Of a stretch of 57,937 nucleotides of DNA, positions 7,222 through 15,050 are shown piece by piece. Source of the stretch: Bacteroides sp. OF04-15BH (GTDB lineage: Bacteria > Bacteroidota > Bacteroidia > Bacteroidales > Bacteroidaceae); the NCBI RefSeq assembly GCF_003477995.1, contig NZ_QUEM01000024.1:1-57937 (forward strand), read 5' to 3'. Both the position numbers and the translations under genes were made by a program. Position 1 is the stretch's first letter. The number at the start of each line of letters is the position of its first letter. Under the pieces are notes generated by a model. That model made no database searches, was not told where the DNA came from, and worked only from the letters and a program-made list of their open reading frames with translations.

Positions 7222-7253
7222 TTGCCGTGCTTTTGTTTTTTCTGTTACTTTGC
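7222..7253 (+). promoter_or_regulatory. promoter of the TonB receptor-thioesterase unit
   Basis: A TTG at 7222-7224 is followed by a 20-bp spacer and TTACTTTGC (7245-7253), one base off TAnnTTTGY. Transcription would start about 25-30 bp before the receptor ATG. A small AT-rich dyad, CCTAAT-AA-ATTAGG (7207-7220), lies just upstream and may end the cutC transcript. Confidence 0.55.
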
Positions 7254-7282
7254 ACTCAGAAAAACAAGAACGAAACAAATCA

Positions 7283-9799
7283 ATGAAGAAAGGACATAAG
7301 ACATTAAGACCATTTTGCACCTTTGCTGCAACTCTTGCTGCCGGTTCTTTGGCAGCTGCTTCCCATACAGAGGCGATACCAGTTTCAGAAACAACAGCTC
7401 CGGTAGCGGCTGTGGCAGATACAGCCAAACTGATGGATATCGAAGAACTGGTGATTATCGCCACCCCGAAAGAGAACAACCGATTAAGACAACAGTCGCT
7501 TTCGTCTACCTCGCTTTCACAGCAGGATATGCGGAACAACGGCGTGAACTCGGTGAAAGCACTTACCGGACTGGTGCCTAATCTGTTTATTCCGGATTAC
7601 GGCTCCAAACTGACCACCTCGGTTTATGTGCGTGGTATCGGTTCGCGTATCAACACACCGGCGGTAGGATTGTATGTGGACAACATTCCTTTCATTGACA
7701 AGTCGGCGTTCGATTTCAACTACTCGGATATTGAGCGGGTGGATGTGTTGCGCGGACCGCAGGGAACACTTTACGGACGCAACACGATGGGTGGACTGAT
7801 CCGTATCTATACCAAGTCGCCGTTCACCTATCAGGGTACAGACCTCACTTTGAGTGCTGCTACCTATAATAATTATAAGGCTTCTGTGAGCCACTATCAT
7901 CGCATTTCCGATCAGTTTGCCTTTTCGGCCAATCTGTTCTATGAGCATAAGGGCGGTTCCTTCGAGAATATAGCGCGCAATAACAGCAAGATCGACAAGG
8001 GGGATGAGTTCGGAGGTCGTTTCCGTGCCATCTATCTGCCGAAGGAGAATCTGAAGCTGGACTTCACCTTGAATTATGAGTTTACCGATCAGGGCGGTTA
8101 TCCTTATGCGTACACCGGACTGGTGAGTGGGGAAGAGGACCGTAAGGACTATATCGGCAAGATCGCCTACAACCACGAAAGCGGATACAAACGTAACCTG
8201 TTGAATGGTGGATTGAACCTGGAGCATCAGGCTGATAATTTCATCCTCAGCAGTGTGACAGGATTTCAGTATCTGAAAGACCAGATGGATCTGGACCAGG
8301 ATTTCACGGAGCAGGACATCTACACCATGATTCAGAAGCAGAACTCCAAGACTATCAGTGAGGAATTGGTATTCAAATCCAAGCCCGGTCATCGCTGGCA
8401 GTGGACTACCGGAGTGAGCGGATTTTACCAGTGGCTCGATACCGAAGCACCGGTGACTTTCCGCGAGGACGGACTGGCATGGCTGAACGGTATGGTAAAC
8501 GGTATGGCCAACAAATATATGCCGCCAATCAGCATGGGACCGATGACCATGAACTTTGTGTTCAGTGATATCATCAATGGACAGACTCTGCCGATAGAGG
8601 GCAAGTTCAGCACTCCGGTCTGGAACGGAGCCGTGTTCCATCAGTCCACCTTTAACGACCTGTTCGGAGCCAAAGGACTTTCGCTCACGGTGGGTATGCG
8701 CTTAGATTACGAGCATTTGAACCTGAACTACAATACCGGTTGTGGATATACGCATACTTATGCGCTCTCCGGAAAACTGACTCCGGGCAACAAAGAAATT
8801 ACGATGGTACCGGCGCAGACTTTTGAGAAAAGCATCTATTATCAGGGCGAGTTGAATCACGGTTATTTGCAGTGGTTGCCGAAGGTGGCCTTGAAATATG
8901 ATTTCAACAGTCAGAATAATATCTATGCCACTGTTTCCAAGGGATACCGTTCGGGAGGTTATAACATTCAGATGTTTTCGGATATCTTACAGGGCGACAT
9001 GCAGAGCATGAACATGAAGGATGTGGCCGATGTGACAATCAAGGCACTGGATAAGGCACCGATGGTATCGGATGAGGTGAAGCAGCAGGTGGCCGGCATT
9101 CTGAACCGCTTGTCGCAGTCGGTAGAAACAGATGTGCAGAAGGCTACCTTGTATAAACCGGAATATTCCTGGAACTATGAGGTGGGTGCACATACAACCT
9201 TGTTCAACGGCAAGGTGCAGGCTGATGTAGCCGCCTATTACATGGATACCCGCAACCAGCAGATTTCCCGTTTTGCGCAGAGCGGACTGGGACGTACTAC
9301 GGTGAATGCCGGTAAGAGCCGCAGTGTGGGTGCTGAGGCTGCTGTTGTGGCACGCATTACCGATGCCTTTACACTGAATGGAAACTACGGATATACGCAC
9401 GCTACCTTTACCGACTATGTGACCAATGACAAGAGCGGAAATGAGGTGAGCTACAACGGAAAATATGTTCCTTTCGTGCCGATGCATACCTTTGGAGCCG
9501 GAGCACAGTATGTGTTTGCCCTGAAGCACTGCAACTGGCTGGACAATATTACCGTGAATGCCAATTACCGTGGTGCTGGACGCATCTACTGGACCGAGCA
9601 GAACAACGTGAGCCAGTCAGTTTACGGAACCTTGAACGGACGCATCAGTCTGAACAAAGGTAACGGACAGATTGGTCTGTGGATCAACAATGCCCTGAAT
9701 ACCAAGTACCAGACCATCTATTTCGAGACGATGAGTCGCGGATTTGAGCAGCAGGGACGCCCGATGCAGATCGGTGTGGATGTGCGTTGCCGCTTCTAA
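7283..9799 (+). CDS. TonB-dependent outer-membrane receptor
   Basis: The 838-residue protein has a signal peptide (basic MKKGHK, then an alanine-rich hydrophobic stretch to about residue 30), a plug domain (about 50-170, with YVRGIGSR, VGLYVDNIPF and VLRGPQGTLYGRNTMGG) and a 22-strand-type barrel ending in the terminal phenylalanine of CRF. It lacks the N-terminal carboxypeptidase-like extension of SusC proteins and has no SusD partner, so it resembles siderophore/metal-chelate receptors rather than glycan importers. Substrate is not determinable. ATG 7283 is preferred over an in-frame ATG at 7250, which overlaps the promoter. The thioesterase gene follows after 22 bp, probably in the same transcript. 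Confidence 0.92.
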   Translation: MKKGHKTLRPFCTFAATLAAGSLAAASHTEAIPVSETTAPVAAVADTAKLMDIEELVIIATPKENNRLRQQSLSSTSLSQQDMRNNGVNSVKALTGLVPNLFIPDYGSKLTTSVYVRGIGSRINTPAVGLYVDNIPFIDKSAFDFNYSDIERVDVLRGPQGTLYGRNTMGGLIRIYTKSPFTYQGTDLTLSAATYNNYKASVSHYHRISDQFAFSANLFYEHKGGSFENIARNNSKIDKGDEFGGRFRAIYLPKENLKLDFTLNYEFTDQGGYPYAYTGLVSGEEDRKDYIGKIAYNHESGYKRNLLNGGLNLEHQADNFILSSVTGFQYLKDQMDLDQDFTEQDIYTMIQKQNSKTISEELVFKSKPGHRWQWTTGVSGFYQWLDTEAPVTFREDGLAWLNGMVNGMANKYMPPISMGPMTMNFVFSDIINGQTLPIEGKFSTPVWNGAVFHQSTFNDLFGAKGLSLTVGMRLDYEHLNLNYNTGCGYTHTYALSGKLTPGNKEITMVPAQTFEKSIYYQGELNHGYLQWLPKVALKYDFNSQNNIYATVSKGYRSGGYNIQMFSDILQGDMQSMNMKDVADVTIKALDKAPMVSDEVKQQVAGILNRLSQSVETDVQKATLYKPEYSWNYEVGAHTTLFNGKVQADVAAYYMDTRNQQISRFAQSGLGRTTVNAGKSRSVGAEAAVVARITDAFTLNGNYGYTHATFTDYVTNDKSGNEVSYNGKYVPFVPMHTFGAGAQYVFALKHCNWLDNITVNANYRGAGRIYWTEQNNVSQSVYGTLNGRISLNKGNGQIGLWINNALNTKYQTIYFETMSRGFEQQGRPMQIGVDVRCRF

Positions 9800-9821
9800 A
9801 TGATTAAAACAAGAACAGATT

Positions 9822-10217
9822 ATGGAGAAACTGAAAGAAATTCTCCTCCACGACCGATTTGCAGCCGAGGCAGGAGTGGAATTGATTGAAGTGCGTGAGG
9901 GATATGCCAAAGCCCGCATGCAGGTTATTGAAAAGCATCTGAATGCCGGAGGTGTATGTCAGGGTGGTGCCCTGTTTACGTTGGCCGATCTGGCCTTTGC
10001 CGCTGTGGCGAACAGCCGCCGGCAACTCACCCTGTCGCTGAATGCACAGATTACTTTTCTGAGTGCTGTGGCCCGCGGATGGGTGTACGCTGAGGCCGAA
10101 GAGGTCTTTTCGCATGCCCGGGTGCCTTTCATCGAGGTGCGGATTACCGACGAAGAAGGCAAGCTGGTAGCCGTGCTCACCAGTTCGGGCTATCGCAAAA
10201 AGGAGAATCTGTTTTGA
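9822..10217 (+). CDS. PaaI-type hotdog-fold thioesterase
   Basis: A 131-residue protein of the PaaI/YbgC-like acyl-CoA thioesterase group. The signature HLNAGGVCQGGALFTLADLA (about residues 38-57) contains the HGG-type turn and the acidic residue of the catalytic helix; the rest alternates beta strands as expected for a hotdog fold. It likely hydrolyses an aryl- or acyl-CoA, with substrate unknown. It starts 22 bp after the TonB receptor and ends before a strong hairpin, so the two probably share a promoter. No phenylacetate pathway genes are near, so the PaaI name describes only the family. Confidence 0.88.
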   Translation: MEKLKEILLHDRFAAEAGVELIEVREGYAKARMQVIEKHLNAGGVCQGGALFTLADLAFAAVANSRRQLTLSLNAQITFLSAVARGWVYAEAEEVFSHARVPFIEVRITDEEGKLVAVLTSSGYRKKENLF

Positions 10218-10226
10218 GAATAAAGG

Positions 10227-10278
10227 AACGGGACTTTTCCGGGGAAACCTTATTCAGTTTCCCGGAGAAGTCCCGTTT
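10227..10278 (+). terminator. hairpin terminator overlapping the 3' end of the opposite gene
   Basis: The arm at 10227-10248 pairs with 10257-10278 over about 22 positions with one mismatch/bulge, loop of 8 nt. It would end the receptor-thioesterase transcript; its right arm lies inside the last codons of the convergent UDG-fold gene. Confidence 0.6.
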
Positions 10279-10870
10279 GAATCATCATGTCACGATAACA
10301 GATGGCTTTTTGTTCCAGTTTCATGGGATAGGCTCTTGAGCTTGAGGGCATCCGGTAGAGGCGGAGTGGCCGGTCGCGGTGCGTGAAACTGATGTATTGC
10401 CCCACAGCTGGCATCTGCGTTTGCCCGAAATAGTTGCAGATCGTTTCGGTGGCTTTTTCACCGGTAGTCACAATCGTATGGCATTCCGGTATCTGTCGCA
10501 ACAGAAGGTCCAGATCCGTGGGTTGTACCACCTCCAGAAATTTGTCCGATGCATTGTCCTTCAGGCGGCGCACGGCGCAGGCCGTGTCATAGAGTGCGAT
10601 GCCGCGCTGCAGCAGGAAGCGGATGATTTTCTCCTTGTCAAAGGTCTTTTCTTCGGTTTTGACAAACTCATTCCGGTCGCCGTAGAAGATATGTCCCATG
10701 ATTCGCCACATGTCATTGATCCAGTTCGGGTAATAAAATTCCATGCACCAGCGTTTTTTCTGAGGCGGGAAGCTGCCCAGCATCAGCAGTTGCGCGTGAG
10801 CCGGGAGGAAAGGTTCCAGAGGATGTTCTTCTACCTCCGGCAGGATGATTTTTTTCTGCGTATCGGTCAT
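10250..10870 (-). CDS. uracil-DNA glycosylase superfamily protein
   Basis: A 206-residue protein with the UDG fold pattern: LLMLGSFPP near residues 30-38 as the first active-site loop, and MPSSSRAYP near 173-181 at the place of the leucine/minor-groove loop. The middle part (VTTGEKATETIC) matches the central strand-helix of the family. The first motif lacks the usual Asp/Asn-Pro water-activating pattern of classic UDGs, so the base specificity is open; it resembles the Mug/MUG-like branch annotated in many Bacteroidetes. It would act in base excision repair. The last seven codons form one arm of the terminator serving the convergent thioesterase gene. Confidence 0.8.
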   Translation of the reverse strand: MTDTQKKIILPEVEEHPLEPFLPAHAQLLMLGSFPPQKKRWCMEFYYPNWINDMWRIMGHIFYGDRNEFVKTEEKTFDKEKIIRFLLQRGIALYDTACAVRRLKDNASDKFLEVVQPTDLDLLLRQIPECHTIVTTGEKATETICNYFGQTQMPAVGQYISFTHRDRPLRLYRMPSSSRAYPMKLEQKAICYRDMMIQTGLLRETE

Positions 10871-10895
10871 AAAAGAATGATTAAGTTACTGATTT

Positions 10896-11408
10896 ATGAA
10901 TATGGAAAAAGATGAAATAAAGATTCGCCGGTGCTCCCGGGAAGAGGCGCCGCAGATTATCCGTCTCGTGCAGGAAGTCTGGCAGCAGGTGTCTGACAAA
11001 TCCTGGTTTGCTGTGGACGAGGACGGTTATCTCGATACCGTATGCCGTGATGAGCATACACTGCTTTGGGGGGCTTTTTGCGGAGAGCGTCTGGCTGCCG
11101 TTCTGATTGTTGTGTTGCCTGTAACCGACCGCTATCTGGATGCCTGGTTGCCCGATTCCATGCTTCCGGTGGCCTATATGGACATCGTGGCTGTAAGTCC
11201 GGATTTCCGGGGGCATCGTTTGCAGCAGCGGCTGATGCAGGGAGCAGAACCCGAACTGAGAAAGCAAGGTATTGACTATCTGCAGTGCACGGTTCATCCC
11301 GACAATATCTATTCCCGGAACAACATCCGGACTTTGGGATATGAGGAACTGGCCGAGGTGTCACTCTATGGCGGTCATCCGCGCGTGGTGCTGGGCAAAC
11401 GGCTTTAG
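10896..11408 (+). CDS. GNAT family N-acetyltransferase
   Basis: A 170-residue acetyltransferase. The acetyl-CoA site is visible as VAYMDIVAVSPDFRGHRLQQ (about residues 91-110), followed by the helix QRLMQGAEPELRKQG and the C-terminal strand-helix HPDNIYSRNNIRTLGYEE (about 129-146) typical of the GNAT fold. The acceptor is unknown. Its start lies 25 bp from the divergent UDG-fold gene, so both promoters share a very short region. The 3' end almost touches the convergent DUF4421 gene (stop codons 1 bp apart), leaving no room for a separate terminator. Confidence 0.9.
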   Translation: MNMEKDEIKIRRCSREEAPQIIRLVQEVWQQVSDKSWFAVDEDGYLDTVCRDEHTLLWGAFCGERLAAVLIVVLPVTDRYLDAWLPDSMLPVAYMDIVAVSPDFRGHRLQQRLMQGAEPELRKQGIDYLQCTVHPDNIYSRNNIRTLGYEELAEVSLYGGHPRVVLGKRL

Positions 11409-11409
11409 A

Positions 11410-12552
11410 CTACTTGTCGCGATACTCCTTGCGCTTGATGAAATTCAGTCCCACGTAGAAGTTCAGGGTGCCGAATGTGTTGTTTGTAAACAGGTTGGTG
11501 TGCTTGAAATTGAACGTATGCACGATGAGCGACATGCCGGCAAAGTATTTCGTGTTGTTCCACACCACTCCCATACGTCCTGTGCAGTTGATGTGAAAGT
11601 TATTCCGGTTGAAATGTTTGAACAGCAATTCTTCGTTGGCTTCTGCTGCCGCATTCAAGGTGGTATGCCCATAGTTATGTGTATAACCGATGGCCGGAGT
11701 GAGCGAGATGTTGAACAGGCAGTTCTTCTTGAAAACCCAGTTATAGCCATATCCGGCCGAGAAGCTCAGATTCCAGTATTTGGTCTGCTTGAATTTCAGG
11801 TCATTGCTGATCGGAATGTTGTTGGGCAGTTCCTTATAGTCAAAATTCAGTTCGTGCAGATCAAAGGAGAAGCCGGCTTTCCATGTGCCGCAGCTTTTCT
11901 TCTGTACGGTACTCTGGGCATACGCTGCCGGATAGGAAAAGCGCTTGTGGTTGAAGATATAGTAGGCATTGATGCCTGCCGTGTAGCTTCGCACACCGTT
12001 AAAGTGTTCTCCCTCCAGCTGTTCCACATTCTGGTCAAAGCCGCTCAGGCGGCGCAGTTTGAAGTCATCGCCCGTGCGGCGGTAAATCAGGTCGCACATC
12101 AGCATGGACGAATAAAGACTCAACTCAAATTCCGTTTTGGTGGATTTGCGTCCTTTGCCCAACGAATTCACATCAAAGGTATATCCAAAGAAAAGCCAGC
12201 GCCAGCCCAGATAAGGACCAATCTTGATGCCCGGTTTTGGGGAGAAGGTGATGCTTTGCGAAGCCCGTGTATCTTTTATGGTGTAACTTTCAAAGGCATT
12301 GGTGTTCTGGAGCATCACCGCCCAGTTGTATTTGTTAGGCTGGATGTATGTGGTATCGGTTTCGTTGAATGCCCGGATAAAGCGCTTGATGAAATTTTCT
12401 TTGGGACGGCGGAGTGTGTCCTGATATACCGGCATACCGCTGTTCCGACTGCCGTCAGACAGCCGGACTGAATCCTCTGGCAGAGATACTTGTGCCATAG
12501 TAGAGGAGACACAGACCAGAAGTGCGGATAACCCGAGCAGTAGTCTTTTCAT
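11410..12552 (-). CDS. DUF4421 family predicted outer-membrane protein
   Basis: A 380-residue exported protein. Residues 1-20 (MKRLLLGLSALLVCVSSTMA) form a signal peptide. The rest fits DUF4421 of Bacteroidetes: an early segment with NWAVMLQNTNAFE, the glycine-aromatic KIGPYLGWRWLFFGYTFD region (about 120-137), and amphipathic strands to the C-terminus ending NFIKRKEYRDK. A small beta-barrel is the probable fold; no function is known. Its start codon abuts the stop of the oxidoreductase gene upstream (adjacent bases), so both are probably one transcript. Confidence 0.8.
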   Translation of the reverse strand: MKRLLLGLSALLVCVSSTMAQVSLPEDSVRLSDGSRNSGMPVYQDTLRRPKENFIKRFIRAFNETDTTYIQPNKYNWAVMLQNTNAFESYTIKDTRASQSITFSPKPGIKIGPYLGWRWLFFGYTFDVNSLGKGRKSTKTEFELSLYSSMLMCDLIYRRTGDDFKLRRLSGFDQNVEQLEGEHFNGVRSYTAGINAYYIFNHKRFSYPAAYAQSTVQKKSCGTWKAGFSFDLHELNFDYKELPNNIPISNDLKFKQTKYWNLSFSAGYGYNWVFKKNCLFNISLTPAIGYTHNYGHTTLNAAAEANEELLFKHFNRNNFHINCTGRMGVVWNNTKYFAGMSLIVHTFNFKHTNLFTNNTFGTLNFYVGLNFIKRKEYRDK

Positions 12553-13542
12553 TTAGAATTTGTTCAATATTTTATCCATAACCCAGTTTACCGGAGTGGC
12601 GCTGATGCTGTCGCAGGTGCAGATGCTTTTCTTTTGCAGGTGCTCCACCACGTTCTGGATCAGCGGTAGCTGCACATGGTCCGGATTGGGGATGACGAAC
12701 TCCTTCCGTCCTTCTTCCGTATGCAGAGCTATCGGCTCATAAGTAAACACTGAGAAACTGATTTGTCCTTTATCGCCGACAATCTCGATGCGGTCGGTTT
12801 TGGCCGATTCATGTGCTACGAAACACCACGAACCCGAGCCGGGAATGCCGTTGGCAAACTGGAAGCAGCCGCTCACCGTGTCTTCGGTGGTATAAAGTCC
12901 GCCCCGATTGGTGCAATATCCCTGAGCCTTGAGAATCGGGCCGAAAAATTCCTGAAGCAGGTCAAGCTGATGCGGTGCCAGATCATAGAAATAGCCTCCG
13001 CCGGCAATGTCGCGCTGCACGCGCCACGGCAGATTCTGACTGTTATAGTCCAGGTCGCGTGGAGGCACGGCAAAGCGGATGTGTATGTTCAACACCTTAC
13101 CGATGGTATTTTGCGCCAGAAGCTCCTTTACTTTCAGAAAATAAGGCAGATAGCGGCGGTAGTAGGCCACGAAACAAGGCACTCCCGTTTCCTCTGAGAT
13201 GCGGTTGATGCGGGCACAGTCCTGATAGCTGGCAGCCAATGGCTTTTCCACATAGACCGGTTTGCCCGCCTTCATGGCCATGATGGCGAAGGTGGCATGT
13301 GAGGAGGGTGGAGTGGCGATGTAGATAGCGTTTACTTCCGGATCGTCAATCAGTTCCTGAGCATCGGTATACCATTTTTTAATGTGATGGCGTTCGGCAT
13401 ACGAGCGCGCACGCTCCTTGTTTCGGCTCATGACCGCTTCGATACGGGAGCCCGGTATGATGTTGAAGGCGGGTCCGCTTTTCTTTTCGGTCACCTCGCC
13501 GCAACCGATGAACCCCCATTTGATGATGATTTCTTCGTCCAT
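12553..13542 (-). CDS. Gfo/Idh/MocA family NAD(P)-dependent oxidoreductase
   Basis: A 329-residue dehydrogenase. The N-terminal Rossmann motif reads GFIGCGEVTEKKSGPAF (about residues 9-25), and the family EKP motif is present in VYVEKPLA (about 96-103). The C-terminal alpha/beta domain includes GGGYFYDLAPHQLDLL (about 181-196) with the usual catalytic aspartate and histidine. Such enzymes oxidise or reduce sugars, inositols or related cyclitols; the substrate here is not clear. It is followed without gap by the DUF4421 gene. A -7 box lies 57 bp upstream of its start. Confidence 0.9.
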   Translation of the reverse strand: MDEEIIIKWGFIGCGEVTEKKSGPAFNIIPGSRIEAVMSRNKERARSYAERHHIKKWYTDAQELIDDPEVNAIYIATPPSSHATFAIMAMKAGKPVYVEKPLAASYQDCARINRISEETGVPCFVAYYRRYLPYFLKVKELLAQNTIGKVLNIHIRFAVPPRDLDYNSQNLPWRVQRDIAGGGYFYDLAPHQLDLLQEFFGPILKAQGYCTNRGGLYTTEDTVSGCFQFANGIPGSGSWCFVAHESAKTDRIEIVGDKGQISFSVFTYEPIALHTEEGRKEFVIPNPDHVQLPLIQNVVEHLQKKSICTCDSISATPVNWVMDKILNKF

Positions 13543-13598
13543 AAGTATCTTTTTGTTTGGATAATCAAAAATAGCCCTTCAGGCTTTAGTCTTTCTAC

Positions 13599-13607
13599 AC
13601 AAAATTA
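13599..13607 (-). promoter_or_regulatory. candidate promoter -7 box of the oxidoreductase-DUF4421 unit
   Basis: The minus strand reads TAATTTTGT, a full TAnnTTTGY match, 57 bp before the oxidoreductase ATG. No clear TTG box lies at the usual distance. Confidence 0.45.
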
Positions 13608-13744
13608 GTTTTTATTTTGGAAAAAAGAAAGCTTCCGTGTTTTTTTATGGCCGTCAGATGTAAACACCTTCGAAATAAGAATAATTTTGTTTGCATTTGC
13701 TTTTTTCGTCTTGTCTTTCCTGCTTCTGTATCGGATTTTTTGGG

Positions 13745-13753
13745 TATATTTGC
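13745..13753 (+). promoter_or_regulatory. candidate promoter -7 box for the 310-residue membrane protein
   Basis: TATATTTGC matches TAnnTTTGY fully, 23 bp before the ATG. A second match, TAATTTTGT at 13682-13690, lies further upstream. Confidence 0.5.
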
Positions 13754-13775
13754 CTCGTATTAACCGAATGAAGTT

Positions 13776-14708
13776 ATGGAAGAGAAGAAAGATGTTGATC
13801 TGAGTTTTTATAAGGTGAGGAGCTATTCGTCATGCCTGATAAAAGGATTCAAGCTTTTCGCCGACAATCTGTGGACCATTCTGAAGAGTACCTGGACCTC
13901 GATTCTGCTGTTTGCCCTCTGTGTGGCTGTGTGCAGTTTTCTGTATCGTCCGCTCGCCCGTCTGGTGTTTACTTTTGCCGATCCTTCCAGTCTGCCTTAT
14001 TTCCCGCAGATGCTGTTTGGAATTCTGCTGGTATTCCTGTTCGTTGTAGCCACACTGGCTTCGGCATTCTTTGGCGGTCAGCTCACGGTGCTGGTGCGTA
14101 ATTATGTGCAGACCGGACATTTGCAATATACCGGAAAAGGCCGTCTGGTAAAGGCCGCCATGGAGCCTTCGGGCAAGCTGTTGGCTTTTGACTTTATCTT
14201 CTTGATTAAAGTGGCCGTACTTTCCGGAGTGTTTCATTATTTTGTAGGCTTTGCTTGGTGGAGCTGGTTCTGGGATGTGTTGCTGATATTGGCCGTATTC
14301 ATTCCTTACACCGCTTTTGTGGTATCTCACATTCTGGATCCTAAGGCCTGCAAATTCAGCCTCACCTCCATTAAGGACCTTTATAAGAGTTGGGGTGCTT
14401 GGTCGGCAGTCTTCTTTGTCAGCGGACTGTTCTGTGCGCTTTGTGCGGTATTTTTCAGCATGCCTTCGTTCGTGTTGCTCTTTGCCCGTTCCGAGTCTTT
14501 CTTTATGGAGTTGGGCGGTGATTTGACCGATTTGCCGGCAGCTTTTAATGTGATGCAGCTGCTCATTGTGTTCCTGTCATCTGCATTGAGTCTGTTCCTT
14601 TTCACAACCATGTATTTTTCCCTGCTGTTTATGTACGGCTCTCTGGAGAAGAAAAAAGAAGAGATTGCTCTTTATGAGCAGGAGCAACAGCGCCTGATGC
14701 AGGCATAA
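13776..14708 (+). CDS. polytopic membrane protein of unknown function
   Basis: A 310-residue protein with about six hydrophobic segments (around residues 40-60, 80-108, 140-165, 172-192, 210-235 and 260-290) and a charged C-terminal tail (EKKKEEIALYEQEQQR). I do not recognise a characterised family; similar proteins are common hypotheticals in Bacteroides and resemble the loose YIP1/DUF4013-like group of integral membrane proteins. The start ATG follows a good -7 box by 23 bp. A strong terminator follows 20 bp after the stop, so it is monocistronic. Confidence 0.75.
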   Translation: MEEKKDVDLSFYKVRSYSSCLIKGFKLFADNLWTILKSTWTSILLFALCVAVCSFLYRPLARLVFTFADPSSLPYFPQMLFGILLVFLFVVATLASAFFGGQLTVLVRNYVQTGHLQYTGKGRLVKAAMEPSGKLLAFDFIFLIKVAVLSGVFHYFVGFAWWSWFWDVLLILAVFIPYTAFVVSHILDPKACKFSLTSIKDLYKSWGAWSAVFFVSGLFCALCAVFFSMPSFVLLFARSESFFMELGGDLTDLPAAFNVMQLLIVFLSSALSLFLFTTMYFSLLFMYGSLEKKKEEIALYEQEQQRLMQA

Positions 14709-14726
14709 AGACGATAAAGATTTTTA

Positions 14727-14767
14727 AAGCCGCTTCCATTCTGCGTGTCAGAGTGGAAGCGGCTTTT
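14727..14767 (+). terminator. rho-independent terminator
   Basis: AGCCGCTTCCATTCTG pairs with CAGAGTGGAAGCGGCT and is followed by TTTT, directly after the membrane protein gene. Confidence 0.8.
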
Positions 14768-14771
14768 CTAT

Positions 14772-14836
14772 AAAATCATCCTGATGACTTCTGAAAATGA
14801 TTGAGATGTTTTTCGGAAATCATCAGGATGATTTAT
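14772..14836. repeat. triple-palindrome intergenic repeat, copy A
   Basis: AAATCATCCTGATGA (14773-14787) and TCATCAGGATGATTT (14820-14834) form a perfect 15-bp inverted repeat, and each arm is itself a small palindrome (ATCATC-nn-GATGAT). A third weak hairpin (TGAAAA..TTTTTC) fills the loop. The same three-module layout recurs at 31148-31216 and 44494-44560. Confidence 0.6.
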
Positions 14837-15050
14837 TTGTTTGTTCACAAAAATATTGAGGGGCGAATTTTTCAATTCTTTTTATGGCTTTCTCCGTGCA
14901 GTTTCCAGTGCCTGGCTATGATAAGCAGGCGCATGAGGAAACCTCCGGAAGGAGAGGCTTTCCGAGCGCCTGTAGCACGTTTTTCGGCTGTTGGGAACAG
15001 CTGTTTCCGACAAGCCGTCTTTGTTTCTGAAAGCCTTGACGGTGCAGGCA
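14837..15050. other. intergenic remainder without a gene
   Basis: No ORF is convincing here. Near 14985-15018 an imperfect hairpin, CGGCT..AGCCG around GGGAACAG/CTGTTTCC, lies just past the 3' end of the minus-strand porin gene and may contribute to its termination, though no clear T-run follows. Confidence 0.3.

Noticed and set aside
7517..8641. 374-residue minus-strand frame antisense to the TonB receptor
   Set aside because: No start context, no domain pattern, fully within a clear receptor gene.
11272..12471. 399-residue plus-strand frame antisense to the DUF4421 gene
   Set aside because: It overlaps the GNAT gene end and lacks any recognisable fold; the DUF4421 reading has signal peptide and family motifs.
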